64,000 bases of DNA, from positions 106,590 to 170,589 of the forward strand of contig NZ_BMZS01000002.1 of assembly GCF_014652915.1 (NCBI RefSeq), given 5' to 3'. The position numbers were made by a program, and so were the translations under genes. Source of the stretch: Thalassobaculum fulvum. Lineage in GTDB: Bacteria; Pseudomonadota; Alphaproteobacteria; Thalassobaculales; Thalassobaculaceae. The notes under the pieces are model-generated. The model saw only the letters and a list, made by a program, of their open reading frames with translations, did no database searches and was not told the origin of the DNA. Of the stretch, positions 27,371-35,852 are shown in pieces (positions within the stretch are counted from its first letter, which is position 1; the number at the start of each line of letters is the position of its first letter).

Positions 27371-27459
27371 CAAGAATTTGCTGTCCGCGTTGCCGCGAAC
27401 TGTCGACGTTGCATTTTCCAGGTTAGAATACTGCGACGTGGCGCCACTGCAAATTCTTG
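27371..27459 (-). promoter_or_regulatory. cspA leader with long-range inverted repeat
   Basis: CAAGAATTTGC (27371-27381) and GCAAATTCTTG (27449-27459) are perfect 11-base complements 67 bases apart, both within the expected 5' untranslated region of cspA. In the mRNA the downstream arm lies 6 bases ahead of the AGGGG ribosome site. A temperature-dependent fold that changes access to this site is a reasonable hypothesis. An AT-rich TTATAT-like -10 may lie near 27470. Confidence 0.5.
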
Positions 27460-27794
27460 CGCCGGCCCATATAATCCGACCGTCTATCGACCTGCCTTAA
27501 ATGGATCATTACCGTGGTCGACACAAGACAATCATGATTTTTATTTTTCGATCGGTTCGAAGAAGCCCACAAGAGGGCAGACTTTCACCGCTGAAGGCCG
27601 GGGCCGGCTGGCTCGTCGAACCATCGGGTCGGGGAGGCGAACATCCGCCTGGTCCGAGCCGGTGCCGGACTTCCCGATGAGCTGCGCCGACGAGCCCGGC
27701 CTTGTCCTCGAGCCGGACGCCCTCACATGTCACGCATGTCATGTCAGCGTACCACGACAACCGGAACGCTCACCGGATCGGAGCGACACGTCTG
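27460..27794. other. Intergenic region between cspA and the 27795 gene
   Basis: About 335 bases with no gene I can support. The part next to cspA (27460-27550) is AT-rich for this genome and should contain the cspA promoter; the remainder (27550-27794) has ordinary GC but only short open frames without ribosome sites. The promoter of the divergent gene at 27795 probably lies here as well, around the ACATGTCACGCATGTCATGT stretch near 27725. Confidence 0.5.
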
Positions 27795-28226
27795 ATGGTC
27801 GACACCTCCCAGACGGCGACCGACGGCGCCGGCAAGCACCCGAAAGACTACGACGACGAAGAACTGAAGGCCCTGCTCTCCGGTGCCCAGGCTCGTGCTC
27901 GCCGCTTGATGGACCAGCACGGCATCGCCAGCGGCCACATCCTGGCGATGTCCCGGCTGGCCGAACGCGCGATCGACGACGGTGCCGAGCGGGCCGGGTT
28001 CCTGAAGGCGCTGATCGAGCTGCAGGAGTTCGGCAGCGAGGCCAAGCGCCGCGGGCTGCTGCGCCGGGCCGGACGCCCGGGGGCGACGACCGCCACACCG
28101 GCCCCGAAGGCCGCGGACGAGCCGGCGCAGCGCCGCGAGACCGGCCTGTTCGAGAGCGACGAGGCCGCCGGCGACGAGGTCGACGACGACGCCGCCCGTG
28201 CCTTCTTCGACCGGCTCGACGACTGA
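27795..28226 (+). CDS. Unknown small protein, paralog 2 of a pair
   Basis: 143 residues. Layout as in the 24258 protein: ALLSGAQARARRLMDQHGIASGHILAMSRLAERAIDDG...RAGFLKALIELQEFGSEAKRRGLLRR, variable Ala/Pro linker, then TGLFESDEAAGDEVDDDAARAFFDRLDD. Shared residues include QxRARxLMxxHxIAS, AExAIxDxA, FLxxLIxLxEFG, RGLL and xxxFxSDE...DAxRAxFDxLD. Soluble, acidic tail, no recognised domain. Divergent from cspA, so the two paralogs flank the cspA-desaturase operon and its small-gene surroundings. Confidence 0.75.
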   Translation: MVDTSQTATDGAGKHPKDYDDEELKALLSGAQARARRLMDQHGIASGHILAMSRLAERAIDDGAERAGFLKALIELQEFGSEAKRRGLLRRAGRPGATTATPAPKAADEPAQRRETGLFESDEAAGDEVDDDAARAFFDRLDD

Positions 28227-28251
28227 GAGCGGCCCGGCGACCGGCAAAGGT

Positions 28252-29055
28252 TCAGCGCGCCGTCCAGCCGCCGTCGACCAGCAGGGAGTGGCCGGTGACG
28301 TAGGCCGAGGCCGGGCTGGCCAGGAAGATCAGCGCCCCGGCCAGGTCGTTCGGCACGCCGGTGCGCCCGAGCGGGGTCAGTTCGTCGAACCGCTCGATCA
28401 GCGCCGGCTCGGCGAACAGTGGCGCGGTCAGGGCGGTGCGCAGGAAGGTCGGGGCGATGTCGTTGGCGCGGATGCCACGGCCGCCCCACTCGACCGCCAT
28501 CGCCCGGGTCATGTTGACCACCGCGCCCTTGGTGGCGTGGTACGACAGGTTCGGATAGAAGCCGCCGCCGACGTGGCCCCACATCGACGAGATGTTGACG
28601 ATCGAGCCCTCGCCCATCTCCAGCATCTGCTTGGCGGCCTCGCGGGCGCACAGGAACACCCCGGTCATGTTGACCGCGACCACCTGGTTCCAGGTCGCGA
28701 GGTCCAGTTCCTCGGTGCGGCTGCGCCTGGCGATGCCGGCGTTGTTGATCAGCACCCCGACCGGGCCGAGATCGGCCTTCGCCGCCTCGAACGCCGCGAC
28801 CACCGAGGCCTCGTCGGCGACGTCGAGCCGGTAGGCCCTGGCCTCCAGCCCCTCGCCGCGGATCGTCGCGGCGGTCGCCTCGGCGGTCTCGGCGTCGACG
28901 TCGGTCGCCGCCACCCTGGCGCCGGCGCGCGCCAGCACCTTGGCGGCCAGCGCCCCGATGCCGCCGCCGGCCCCGGTCACCAGCGCGGTCTTGCCGTCGA
29001 GCCGGAACAGGGTGGACGGGTCGGCGACGTCGTCGACGGATGGGTGCTGCGGCAT
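28252..29055 (-). CDS. Short-chain dehydrogenase/reductase
   Basis: 267 residues. Rossmann glycine motif TGAGGGIG (27-34), NNAGIARRS, structural Asn in VAVNMTGVFLC, catalytic YHATK (Tyr172, Lys176) with Ser at 156-157, and the C-terminal LLVDGGWTAR typical of classical SDRs. The acidic residue after the second strand (ATDVDAET) suggests NAD+ preference. The start ATG has GGAGG 7 bases upstream. Probably a sugar or polyol or 3-oxoacyl-type dehydrogenase; substrate unknown. Divergent from the aminotransferase gene. Confidence 0.93.
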   Translation of the reverse strand: MPQHPSVDDVADPSTLFRLDGKTALVTGAGGGIGALAAKVLARAGARVAATDVDAETAEATAATIRGEGLEARAYRLDVADEASVVAAFEAAKADLGPVGVLINNAGIARRSRTEELDLATWNQVVAVNMTGVFLCAREAAKQMLEMGEGSIVNISSMWGHVGGGFYPNLSYHATKGAVVNMTRAMAVEWGGRGIRANDIAPTFLRTALTAPLFAEPALIERFDELTPLGRTGVPNDLAGALIFLASPASAYVTGHSLLVDGGWTAR

Positions 29056-29238
29056 GGTGGGTCCTCCCGGATGGCGTTGTCGTTGCGGCAAGCCTAGACC
29101 GCACCGGCGGGCGCCGGAAGCTGCCCCACCGGAAGGGCACCGCTTGGCCCCATCGGCCGGCCCGGCCGCGTTGGCATTCCGGTCCGGCCGGTCTAAGGTC
29201 CAGCCATTCCACATTCCCGACACACCGGAGTCCTTGGC

Positions 29239-30081
29239 ATGAAGGCCGTTACCTACGTCGATGACGGAACCTGGCACGACGGCAACCCGATGGTGCTTGG
29301 GCCGATGAGCCAGTCCACCTGGCTCGGCTCGCTGATCTTCGACGGTGCCCGCGCGTTCGAGGGCGTGATCCCCGACATCGACCTGCACTGCGCCCGGGCC
29401 TGCGCCTCGGCCCGCAAGATGATGCTGGAGCCGAAGATCCGGCCGGAGGAGATGGTCGAGATCGTCAAGGACGCGGTGTCGCGCTTCGACGGCAGCACCG
29501 CGCTCTACATCAAGCCGATGTTCTGGGCCGATTCCGGCTGGATCTACCCGGACCCGGATTCCACCCGGTTCCTGCTGAACGTGTTCGAGAGCCCGCTGCC
29601 GGGCGACGCCGGCTTCACCGCCTGCGTGTCGACCAAGCGCCGGCCCGCCCCCGACCAGGCGCCGACCGACGCCAAGGCCGCCTGCCTGTACGCCAACGCC
29701 GGCCGGGCGCTGAAGGAGGCCGTCGACAAGGGCTTCAACAACGCCGTGGTGCTCGACCCGATCGGCAACGTCGCCGAGTTCGCGACCGCCAACCTGGTGT
29801 TCGCCAAGGACGGCGAGGTCCACACCCCGATCCCGAACGGCACCTTCCTGAACGGCATCACCCGCCAGCGGATCCTCGGGCTGCTGGCCAAGGCCGGCTA
29901 CAAGGTGCACGAGCGCACGGTGACGGTCGCTGACCTGAAGGAGGCGGACGAGATCTTCTCGACCGGCAACCACGGCAAGGTGCAGCCGCTGACCAAGTTC
30001 GAGGACCAGGATCTGCAGCCGGGCCCGGTCGCAGCCAAGGCCAAGGAGCTGTACTGGGCGTTCGCCCACGGCGACGCCTGA
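29239..30081 (+). CDS. Class IV aminotransferase, branched-chain aminotransferase-like
   Basis: 280 residues. The PLP lysine is Lys146 in TDAKAACLYAN, aligned with KxxxNY of BCATs; Glu in GNVAEFATANLVF binds the pyridine nitrogen, and GTFLNGITRQRILGLL and STGNHGKVQPL complete the class IV pattern. FDGARAFEG near the N-terminus is also conserved. It transaminates branched-chain or related amino acids with 2-oxoglutarate. Compared with E. coli IlvE it is about 30 residues shorter, so specificity could differ. Followed by a paired hairpin repeat. Confidence 0.9.
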   Translation: MKAVTYVDDGTWHDGNPMVLGPMSQSTWLGSLIFDGARAFEGVIPDIDLHCARACASARKMMLEPKIRPEEMVEIVKDAVSRFDGSTALYIKPMFWADSGWIYPDPDSTRFLLNVFESPLPGDAGFTACVSTKRRPAPDQAPTDAKAACLYANAGRALKEAVDKGFNNAVVLDPIGNVAEFATANLVFAKDGEVHTPIPNGTFLNGITRQRILGLLAKAGYKVHERTVTVADLKEADEIFSTGNHGKVQPLTKFEDQDLQPGPVAAKAKELYWAFAHGDA

Positions 30082-30106
30082 CCCTTCGCGGGGCGCACGT
30101 CGCTTC

Positions 30107-30242
30107 GTGGGTTCCGGCTCCGGTCCGCCGATGGCGGTCCGGTCCGGAATGACGACAGGAAGAGGGTCCACACACCGATCCACCCTCCTGTCGTCATTCC
30201 GGACGACCGCGCCGCCCTCGGCGCGGTCGAGCCGGAACCCAC
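30107..30242. repeat. Paired palindromic repeat, variant B, copy 2
   Basis: Hairpins at 30107-30160 and 30187-30242 in opposite orientation, between the aminotransferase and a DUF1028 gene. Left: GTGGGTTCCGGCTC to GGTCCGGAATGACG; right: CGTCATTCCGGAC to GAGCCGGAACCCACC. The stretch GGAATGACGACAGGAAGAGG after the left unit is identical to the copy at 51512, showing recent common origin. Confidence 0.88.
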
Positions 30243-30304
30243 CGGCCGCGCCCGATCTTCCGTGCGCACTCTCCGCCACAAGGCGGATGACGACGGAGCG
30301 CAAC

Positions 30305-30991
30305 ATGACCTTCTCGATCGCCGGGCACTGTCCCCGGACCGGGCAGTTCGGGGTGGCGCTGGCCACCTCGTCGATCGGCGCCGGCGGGCGCTGCCCGCAC
30401 CTGCGGCCCGGCGTCGGCGCGATCCTCACACAGGCCCGCACCGATCCGCGACTCGGGCCGCTCGGCCTCGACCTGCTGGCGGCTGGGCGCAGCGCCCGGC
30501 AGACCATCGACGGCCTGGTGGCATCGACACCGGAGGCGAGCTGGCGGCAGGTCGCGGCGATCACCGCCGCCGGCGACGTCGCCCACTGGACCGGCAGCGA
30601 CGTGGCCCCGCCGGCCGATGGCATGGCGCTCGACGGTGCGGTGGTGATCGGCAACTGGGTGAAGAGCGAGGCCGTGGTCGCGGCGATCGCCGCCGGCTTC
30701 GAGACCGATCCGCCGGCCGAGCTGGCCGACCGGCTGATCCAGGCGCTGGAGGCCGGCGAGGCCGAGGGCGGCGAGCTCGACCCGCTGCAGTCGGCGGCGG
30801 TGCTGGTGTGCGCGCCGGGCTGGAGCTTCCCGGTCGTCGACCTGCGGGTCGACCTGTCGGCCCGGCCGATCGCCGACCTGCGCACCGCCTGGGAGCGCTG
30901 GCAGCCGGTCATGGACGGCTACCTGCAGCGCGCGGTGGATCCGGCCGGGGCGCCCTCGACCGAGGCGCTGGAAGGCCACGCCGAGGCCTGA
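30305..30991 (+). CDS. DUF1028 protein, Ntn-hydrolase-like, paralog 1
   Basis: 228 residues beginning MTFSIAGHCPRTGQFGVALATSS, the DUF1028 start, with AILTQARTDPRLGPLGLDLLAAG, WRQVAAITAAGDVAHWTG and VVIGNWV. DUF1028 adopts an Ntn-hydrolase-like fold and is often linked to peptide or amino-acid metabolism genes; no reaction is established. GGAG ends 6 bases before the ATG. Two more copies are in this window (50654 and 61702). This copy has Ala-Gly instead of the GxG-type AAGN stretch of the third copy and is followed by a lipoprotein gene. Confidence 0.92.
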   Translation: MTFSIAGHCPRTGQFGVALATSSIGAGGRCPHLRPGVGAILTQARTDPRLGPLGLDLLAAGRSARQTIDGLVASTPEASWRQVAAITAAGDVAHWTGSDVAPPADGMALDGAVVIGNWVKSEAVVAAIAAGFETDPPAELADRLIQALEAGEAEGGELDPLQSAAVLVCAPGWSFPVVDLRVDLSARPIADLRTAWERWQPVMDGYLQRAVDPAGAPSTEALEGHAEA

Positions 30992-31069
30992 CGGCGCACT
31001 GCCGTTCCCGGTCGCCGTTCCCTGTCGGGTGCCGCGCCACCACATGACAGGGGTCGCCCGGAGGGAGCC

Positions 31070-31396
31070 ATGACCGACCGCCGCCTCACCCCGCCGTTCG
31101 CCGTACTGGGCCTCGCCCTGTTGCTGGCCGGCTGCGCCGGGATCGGCCAGCTGCAGCAGGCGCGCGCCATGCCGCCGCAGGTGATCGCCCGGCAGAACGA
31201 CGAGTTCGTGTGCCAGCGGCTGCGCGGCTTCGGCTACGCCGCCGACGTGCCGGTGACCTGGCTGCGCGAGGCCCAGCGCCGCAACCTGCAGAGCTGCATC
31301 GACCAGGGCATGGCGCAGCGCCGCAGCGACGACGCCAACCGCGCCCGCTTCGGCTGCGACCGGTTCTCGGCGTTCCCGTGGGGGCGCTGCTGGTAA
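31070..31396 (+). CDS. Small lipoprotein of unknown function
   Basis: 108 residues. Lipobox LLAGC with Cys22 after a hydrophobic segment (AVLGLALLLA), so it is processed by signal peptidase II and anchored to a membrane facing the periplasm. The mature part has four further Cys residues (FVCQR, LQSCID, FGCDR, GRCW), which may form disulfides. GAGGGAG precedes the ATG. No recognised domain. Convergent with lysK, with a paired hairpin repeat between them. Confidence 0.75.
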   Translation: MTDRRLTPPFAVLGLALLLAGCAGIGQLQQARAMPPQVIARQNDEFVCQRLRGFGYAADVPVTWLREAQRRNLQSCIDQGMAQRRSDDANRARFGCDRFSAFPWGRCW

Positions 31397-31418
31397 AGGG
31401 GGGCGTGCCTGTCGCGTC

Positions 31419-31538
31419 GTGGGTCCCGGCTCTACGCGGCTCCGCCGCTGCGGCCGGGATGAGGGGGTGAAGGCAAACGCCTATGGCTTCCCTCATCCCG
31501 GACCGGCGGGCCGCAGGCGCGGCGGATCCGGGACCCAT
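31419..31538. repeat. Paired palindromic repeat, variant A, copy 3
   Basis: Hairpins at 31419-31464 and 31491-31538 in opposite orientation between two convergent genes (lipoprotein and lysK). Left: GTGGGTCCCGGCTC to GGCCGGGATGAGGG; right: CCTCATCCCGGAC to ATCCGGGACCCA. At this site they could act as a bidirectional terminator or mRNA-end stabiliser. Confidence 0.87.
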
Positions 31539-31551
31539 GCCGAGTGGGCGG

Positions 31552-33147
31552 CTACGCCGCCAGGTCCTCGCCCTTAAGCGCCCGGTCGATCAGCGTCGCG
31601 GTCTCGGCGATGCCGTACAGCGCCACGAACGAGCCGAAGCGCGGGCCCTGGGACTGCCCGAGCAGGACCTCGTACAGCGCCTTGAACCAGTCGCGCAGGT
31701 TCTCGAACGGGTGCCGTTTGCCGATCTCGTAGACCTCGGTCTGCAGGTCCTCGGCCGAGGTCCCGGCGGCGGTGTTCTGCAGCGCCGACTTCAGCTCCTC
31801 CAGCGCGGCGCGCTCGACCTCGGTCGGCGCCCGGTAGGTCTTAGCCGGCCGCACGAAGTCCTGGTAGTAGCGCACCGCGTAGCCGACCAGCCGGTCGAGC
31901 AGCGGGTTGGCCTCCGGGCTGGCGCCCGGCGCGTAGCGGGTCACGTAGCCCCAGATCACCGCCTTGTCCTCGGCGTGGCACACGCTCGCCAGGTTCAGCA
32001 GCAGGCCGAACGACAGCCCCGATGACTCGGCCGCCGGCGGAGCGCCCTCGTGGATGTGCCAAGCCGGGTTCTCCAGCCGCTGGGCCGGCTCTTCGTCCTG
32101 CACCTTGGCCAGGAACGTCAGGTAGTCGTCGACCGCCTTCGGGATCTGGTCGAAGTACAGGCGCTTGGCCCGGCGCGGCTGCTGGTACATGAACAGCGCC
32201 AGGCTCTCCGGCGGGCCGTAGGCCAGCCACTCCTCGACCGACAGGCCGTTGCCCTTGGACTTGGAGATCTTCTGGCCCTGCTCGTCCAGGAACAGCTCGT
32301 AGTTGAAGCCTTCGGGCGGCCGGCCGCCGAGGATGGTCTCGATCCGGCTGGACAGCTTGACCGAGTCGATCAGGTCCTTGCCCGACATCTCGTAGTCGAC
32401 GTCGAGCGCGGTCCAGCGCATCGCCCAGTCGCACTTCCACTGCAGTTTGCAGGCGCCGCCGGTGACCGGGACGGTGACCAGGTCGCCGGTCTCCGGGTCG
32501 TCGTAGGAGACCGTGCCGGCCGCGACGTCGCGCTCGACGATCGGCACCTGCAGCACCACGCCGGTGCGCGGGCAGACCGGCAGGAACGGCGAGTAGGTGG
32601 CCTGGCGCTCGGCCCCCAGGGTCGGCAGCACCACCTTGATGACCGCGTCGTAGTGCCTGAGCACGCTCAGCAGGGCGGCGTCGAACTCGCCGCTCTTGTA
32701 GCAGGCGGTGGCGCTCTTGAACTCGTACTCGAAGCCGAAGCTGTCGAGGAACGCCTGCAGGCGGGCGTTGTTGTGGGCGCCGAAGCTCTCATGGGTCCCG
32801 AACGGGTCCGGCACCTGCGTGAGCGGCTTGCCGAGATGCGGGCGGATCAGCTCCTTGTTGGGGATGTTGTCCGGCACCTTGCGCAGGCCGTCCATGTCGT
32901 CGGAGAACGCGAACAGCCGGGTCGGCACGTCCGAGAGCTGCTCGAAGGCGCGCCGCACCATGGTGGTGCGCACCACCTCGCCGAACGTGCCGATGTGCGG
33001 CAGGCCGGACGGGCCGTAGCCGGTCTCCAGCAGCACGTAGCCCTTGTCCGGCGCCTTGCCGCCGATCCGCTCGACCAGTTTGCGCGCCTCCTCGAACGGC
33101 CAGGCGCGGGCGTTCTCGGCGAGCGGTCGGAGCGAAGTGGCGGACAT
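31552..33147 (-). CDS. lysK: Lysyl-tRNA synthetase, class I
   Basis: 531 residues, the class I LysRS found in archaea and in many alphaproteobacteria, unrelated to class II LysS. HIGT at 51-54 in [15 protein letters not shown] and KISKS at 293-297 mark the Rossmann catalytic core; [13 protein letters not shown] and the C-terminal helical cage ([26 protein letters not shown]) are characteristic. It charges tRNA-Lys. The paired repeat lies between its stop codon and the convergent lipoprotein gene. Confidence 0.96.
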   Translation of the reverse strand: MSATSLRPLAENARAWPFEEARKLVERIGGKAPDKGYVLLETGYGPSGLPHIGTFGEVVRTTMVRRAFEQLSDVPTRLFAFSDDMDGLRKVPDNIPNKELIRPHLGKPLTQVPDPFGTHESFGAHNNARLQAFLDSFGFEYEFKSATACYKSGEFDAALLSVLRHYDAVIKVVLPTLGAERQATYSPFLPVCPRTGVVLQVPIVERDVAAGTVSYDDPETGDLVTVPVTGGACKLQWKCDWAMRWTALDVDYEMSGKDLIDSVKLSSRIETILGGRPPEGFNYELFLDEQGQKISKSKGNGLSVEEWLAYGPPESLALFMYQQPRRAKRLYFDQIPKAVDDYLTFLAKVQDEEPAQRLENPAWHIHEGAPPAAESSGLSFGLLLNLASVCHAEDKAVIWGYVTRYAPGASPEANPLLDRLVGYAVRYYQDFVRPAKTYRAPTEVERAALEELKSALQNTAAGTSAEDLQTEVYEIGKRHPFENLRDWFKALYEVLLGQSQGPRFGSFVALYGIAETATLIDRALKGEDLAA

Positions 33148-33291
33148 GTCTGCCTCCAGGGTGAACGGGAGGACGAGGGTTAGTGCGCGAAGGCCGCGGC
33201 GTCAACGATTCGGGGGTGGCGGCCGCCGCCCTTGACTCGGGTCGGCAGGGCCTCGATAGAACATCCAATATTCCGGGGAACGGGAGGCGTT

Positions 33292-33957
33292 ATGCTGTTC
33301 GGTGGACGAAACGACGAGGACGACACCGTCGTCGCCGTTCTCGCCTCCGCCATCCGCCGGGACATCGCGTTCGGCGTCCTGCGGCCCGACCAGAAGCTGA
33401 AGATCGAGGGCTTGCGCCAGCGTTACGGCGGCTCCAACCATTCCATGCGCGAGACCCTGCGGGTGCTGGCCGCCGAAGGCATGGTCGAGGCCACCAGCCA
33501 GCGCGGCTTCCGCGTCGCCTCGGCGACCGAGGACGACCTGCGCGACATCCTGCTGATGCGGCTGCAGGTCGAGCGGCTCGGCCTGGCCCGCTCGCTGGAG
33601 CGCGGTGGCGTCGCCTGGGAATCCCGCGTGGTCGCCGCGCTGCACGCGGTCGGCCGGGCCGATGCGGCGGTCCAGGCCAGCCCGGACGACGTGACCGCGC
33701 TGCAATGGGACGAGGCCTGCCGGGACCTCGCGCTGGCGCTGACCGAGGCCGGCGACTCGCCGCGGCTGACCGGGCTGACCGGCCAGTTCTACAACCAGTC
33801 GCGCCGGTTCAGACTGGCCCTGCTGCGCGAGGGCCGGATCGACTTCGCCGCGCGCACGGCCCGCCGCGAGGCGCTGCGCGACGCCATCCTGAAGCGCGAC
33901 GCGCCGCGCGCCCTGGCCTGCCTGGAGGCGGAGATATCCGCCGATCTCGGCGCGTGA
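33292..33957 (+). CDS. GntR-family (FadR/VanR-type) regulator
   Basis: 221 residues. Winged helix at about 12-75 (LASAIRRDIAFGVLRPDQKLKIEGLRQRYGG...MRETLRVLAAEGMVEATSQRGFRV), followed by an all-helical FCD-type effector domain. Start at the ATG with GGGAGG just upstream. It sits 37 bases ahead of an NMT1-type ABC importer on the same strand and probably regulates it. The convergent aromatic operon lies beyond; whether the regulator also serves it is unknown. Confidence 0.92.
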   Translation: MLFGGRNDEDDTVVAVLASAIRRDIAFGVLRPDQKLKIEGLRQRYGGSNHSMRETLRVLAAEGMVEATSQRGFRVASATEDDLRDILLMRLQVERLGLARSLERGGVAWESRVVAALHAVGRADAAVQASPDDVTALQWDEACRDLALALTEAGDSPRLTGLTGQFYNQSRRFRLALLREGRIDFAARTARREALRDAILKRDAPRALACLEAEISADLGA

Positions 33958-33994
33958 GACAAGACCGCAACCAAGACCACAGAGGGAGGAGACG

Positions 33995-35014
33995 ATGATC
34001 CAACTGAACAGACGCCGGGCGCTCGGGCTGATCGGCGCCGCCGCGGCGACCGGGCTGGCCGCCCCGGCGGTTGCCCAGAACCGCAAGATCGTGGTCGGCG
34101 CGCTGCGTTTCACCAGCCATGCCGGCAGCTTCGTCGCACTCGAGCGCGGCTACTTCGCCGAGGCCGGCCTCGACGTCGAGCTGAAGTTCTTCCAGGCGGC
34201 CCAGCCGATGGCCGTGGCGATCGCCAGCGGCGACGTCGACTATGCGGTCACCGCGATCTCCGGCGGCCTGGTGTCGCTTGCCGACAAGGGCGCGATCAAG
34301 GTGATCGGCGGCGCGCTGTCGGAGGAACCCGGCATCGACGGCCAGAAGATCCTGGCCTCGGACGCCGCCTTCAAGGCCGGGCTGACGTCGGCGAAGCAGC
34401 TCGGCGGCCGGACCTTCGGCATGACCTCGGCCGGCTCCTCGTTCCACTACATGGGCTCCAAGGTCGCCGCCGCCGAGGGCGTGCAGATGTCGTTCAAGCC
34501 GCTGCAGAAGGTCGGCGCCATCATCGGCGCGCTGAAGTCCGGCCAGATCGACGCCTGGGTCATCGTGCCGCACATCGCCAAGCCGCTGGCCGGCTCCGGC
34601 GCGGTGCACGTCATCGGCAACATCTCCGACTACCTGCCGCGCTACCAGGTGACGACGGTGTTCACCTCGGCGAAGAACGCCGCCGGCGAGCGCGACAAGA
34701 CCAAGGGGTTCCTCGCCGCCTTCGGCAAGGGCGTGCACGACTACAACGCCGCGATGATCGACAAGGCCGGCGGCGAGGCCGGCGTGAACGCCATGGTCGA
34801 CCTGATCCACAAATACGTCTACGAGGACCAGCCGCGCGAGAAGGCCGCCCCCTCGATCATCAACGGCACGATGCGGCTGAACGAGAACGCCGCCCTGAAC
34901 GTCGCCTCGGTCCGCGACCAGCTGGAGTGGTTCCAGGCCGAGGGCCTGGTCGACGCCAAGATCACCCTCGATACCCTGCTCGACACCAGCTACGTCGAGA
35001 CCTTCGAGGCCTGA
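33995..35014 (+). CDS. ABC transporter substrate-binding protein (NMT1/SsuA-like)
   Basis: 339 residues. Tat-like leader NRRRALGLIGAAAATGLAAPAVAQ, cleavage near 27. The mature protein has VVGALRFTSHAGSFVALERGYFAEAGLDVELKFFQAA and AIASGDVDYAVTAISGG, as in binding proteins for sulfonates, thiamine precursors and aromatic acids. Periplasmic. Regulator, binding protein, ATPase and permease follow in order, a complete importer. Ligand unknown; a compound feeding the neighbouring aromatic operon is a reasonable guess. Confidence 0.93.
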   Translation: MIQLNRRRALGLIGAAAATGLAAPAVAQNRKIVVGALRFTSHAGSFVALERGYFAEAGLDVELKFFQAAQPMAVAIASGDVDYAVTAISGGLVSLADKGAIKVIGGALSEEPGIDGQKILASDAAFKAGLTSAKQLGGRTFGMTSAGSSFHYMGSKVAAAEGVQMSFKPLQKVGAIIGALKSGQIDAWVIVPHIAKPLAGSGAVHVIGNISDYLPRYQVTTVFTSAKNAAGERDKTKGFLAAFGKGVHDYNAAMIDKAGGEAGVNAMVDLIHKYVYEDQPREKAAPSIINGTMRLNENAALNVASVRDQLEWFQAEGLVDAKITLDTLLDTSYVETFEA

Positions 35015-35084
35015 GCCCAGCCCCGGAGGCGGCGCCCGCAACCGCGGCGCCGCCCCCCGGGCGCGTGCCGGAGAAGGGCCCGCC

Positions 35085-35852
35085 ATGGACATCCGTCTCG
35101 ACGCCATCAGCCATGCCTACGGCGGCACCGAGGTGCTGCGCGACATCTCGCTCGAGGTCCCGACCGGCCGGATCGTCTGCCTGGTCGGGCCGTCGGGCTG
35201 CGGCAAGTCCACGCTGCTGCGGTTCATCGGCGGGCTGGAGCGCCCGTCGGCGGGCCGCGTCCTGCAGCTCGGCTCGCCGCCGGAAGGCTGCCTGAACCCG
35301 CTGACCTACGTGTTCCAGGACTTCGCGCTGCTGCCGTGGCGGACCGTGCGCGGCAACGTCTCGCTGGTGCTGGAGGACCACGGCATCCGCGGGGCGCGGG
35401 CCGACGCGATCATCGCCGACGTGCTGGCCCGCACCCGGCTGACGGATTTCGGCCGGGCGTTGCCCAAGCAGCTGTCCGGCGGCATGAAGCAGCGGGTCGC
35501 GATCGCCCGCGCGCTGGCGGTGAACCCGGCGGTCATGCTGATGGACGAGCCGCTGTCGGCACTCGACGCCCAGACCCGCGAGCTGCTGATGGACGACCTG
35601 GTCGGGCTGTGGGCGCGGCAGCCGTTCACCGCGGTGTACGTCACCCACAACCTGGCCGAGGCGGTCCGGCTGGGGCACCGCATCGCGGTGCTGTCGCGCC
35701 GCCCCGGCCGGATCCGCGAGGTGGTCGAGATCGACAAGCCGCTGGCCGAGCGCGGCTATGCCGACCCCGAGCTGGAGGCCGCCCGGCAGCACCTGTGGAC
35801 CCTGATGCGCGAGGAGGCCCGCGCCGCCGACGAGGAGTTGATCGATGTCTGA
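35085..35852 (+). CDS. ABC transporter ATP-binding protein (SsuB/TauB type)
   Basis: 255 residues. Walker A GPSGCGKS (35-42), Q-loop in VFQDFALLPWRTVRGN, signature LSGGMKQR (130-137), Walker B VMLMDEPLSALD (150-161) and the switch His in YVTHNLAEA. FQDxxLLPWxxVxxN is typical of nitrate/sulfonate/taurine-type importers. It energises uptake with the adjacent binding protein and permease. Its last 8 bases overlap the permease start, implying coupled translation. Confidence 0.96.
   Translation: MDIRLDAISHAYGGTEVLRDISLEVPTGRIVCLVGPSGCGKSTLLRFIGGLERPSAGRVLQLGSPPEGCLNPLTYVFQDFALLPWRTVRGNVSLVLEDHGIRGARADAIIADVLARTRLTDFGRALPKQLSGGMKQRVAIARALAVNPAVMLMDEPLSALDAQTRELLMDDLVGLWARQPFTAVYVTHNLAEAVRLGHRIAVLSRRPGRIREVVEIDKPLAERGYADPELEAARQHLWTLMREEARAADEELIDV

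Noticed and set aside
28252-30912. 886-residue minus-strand open frame covering the SDR and aminotransferase regions
   Set aside because: Only its last 267 residues are real (the SDR). The rest is antisense to the aminotransferase and DUF1028 genes.
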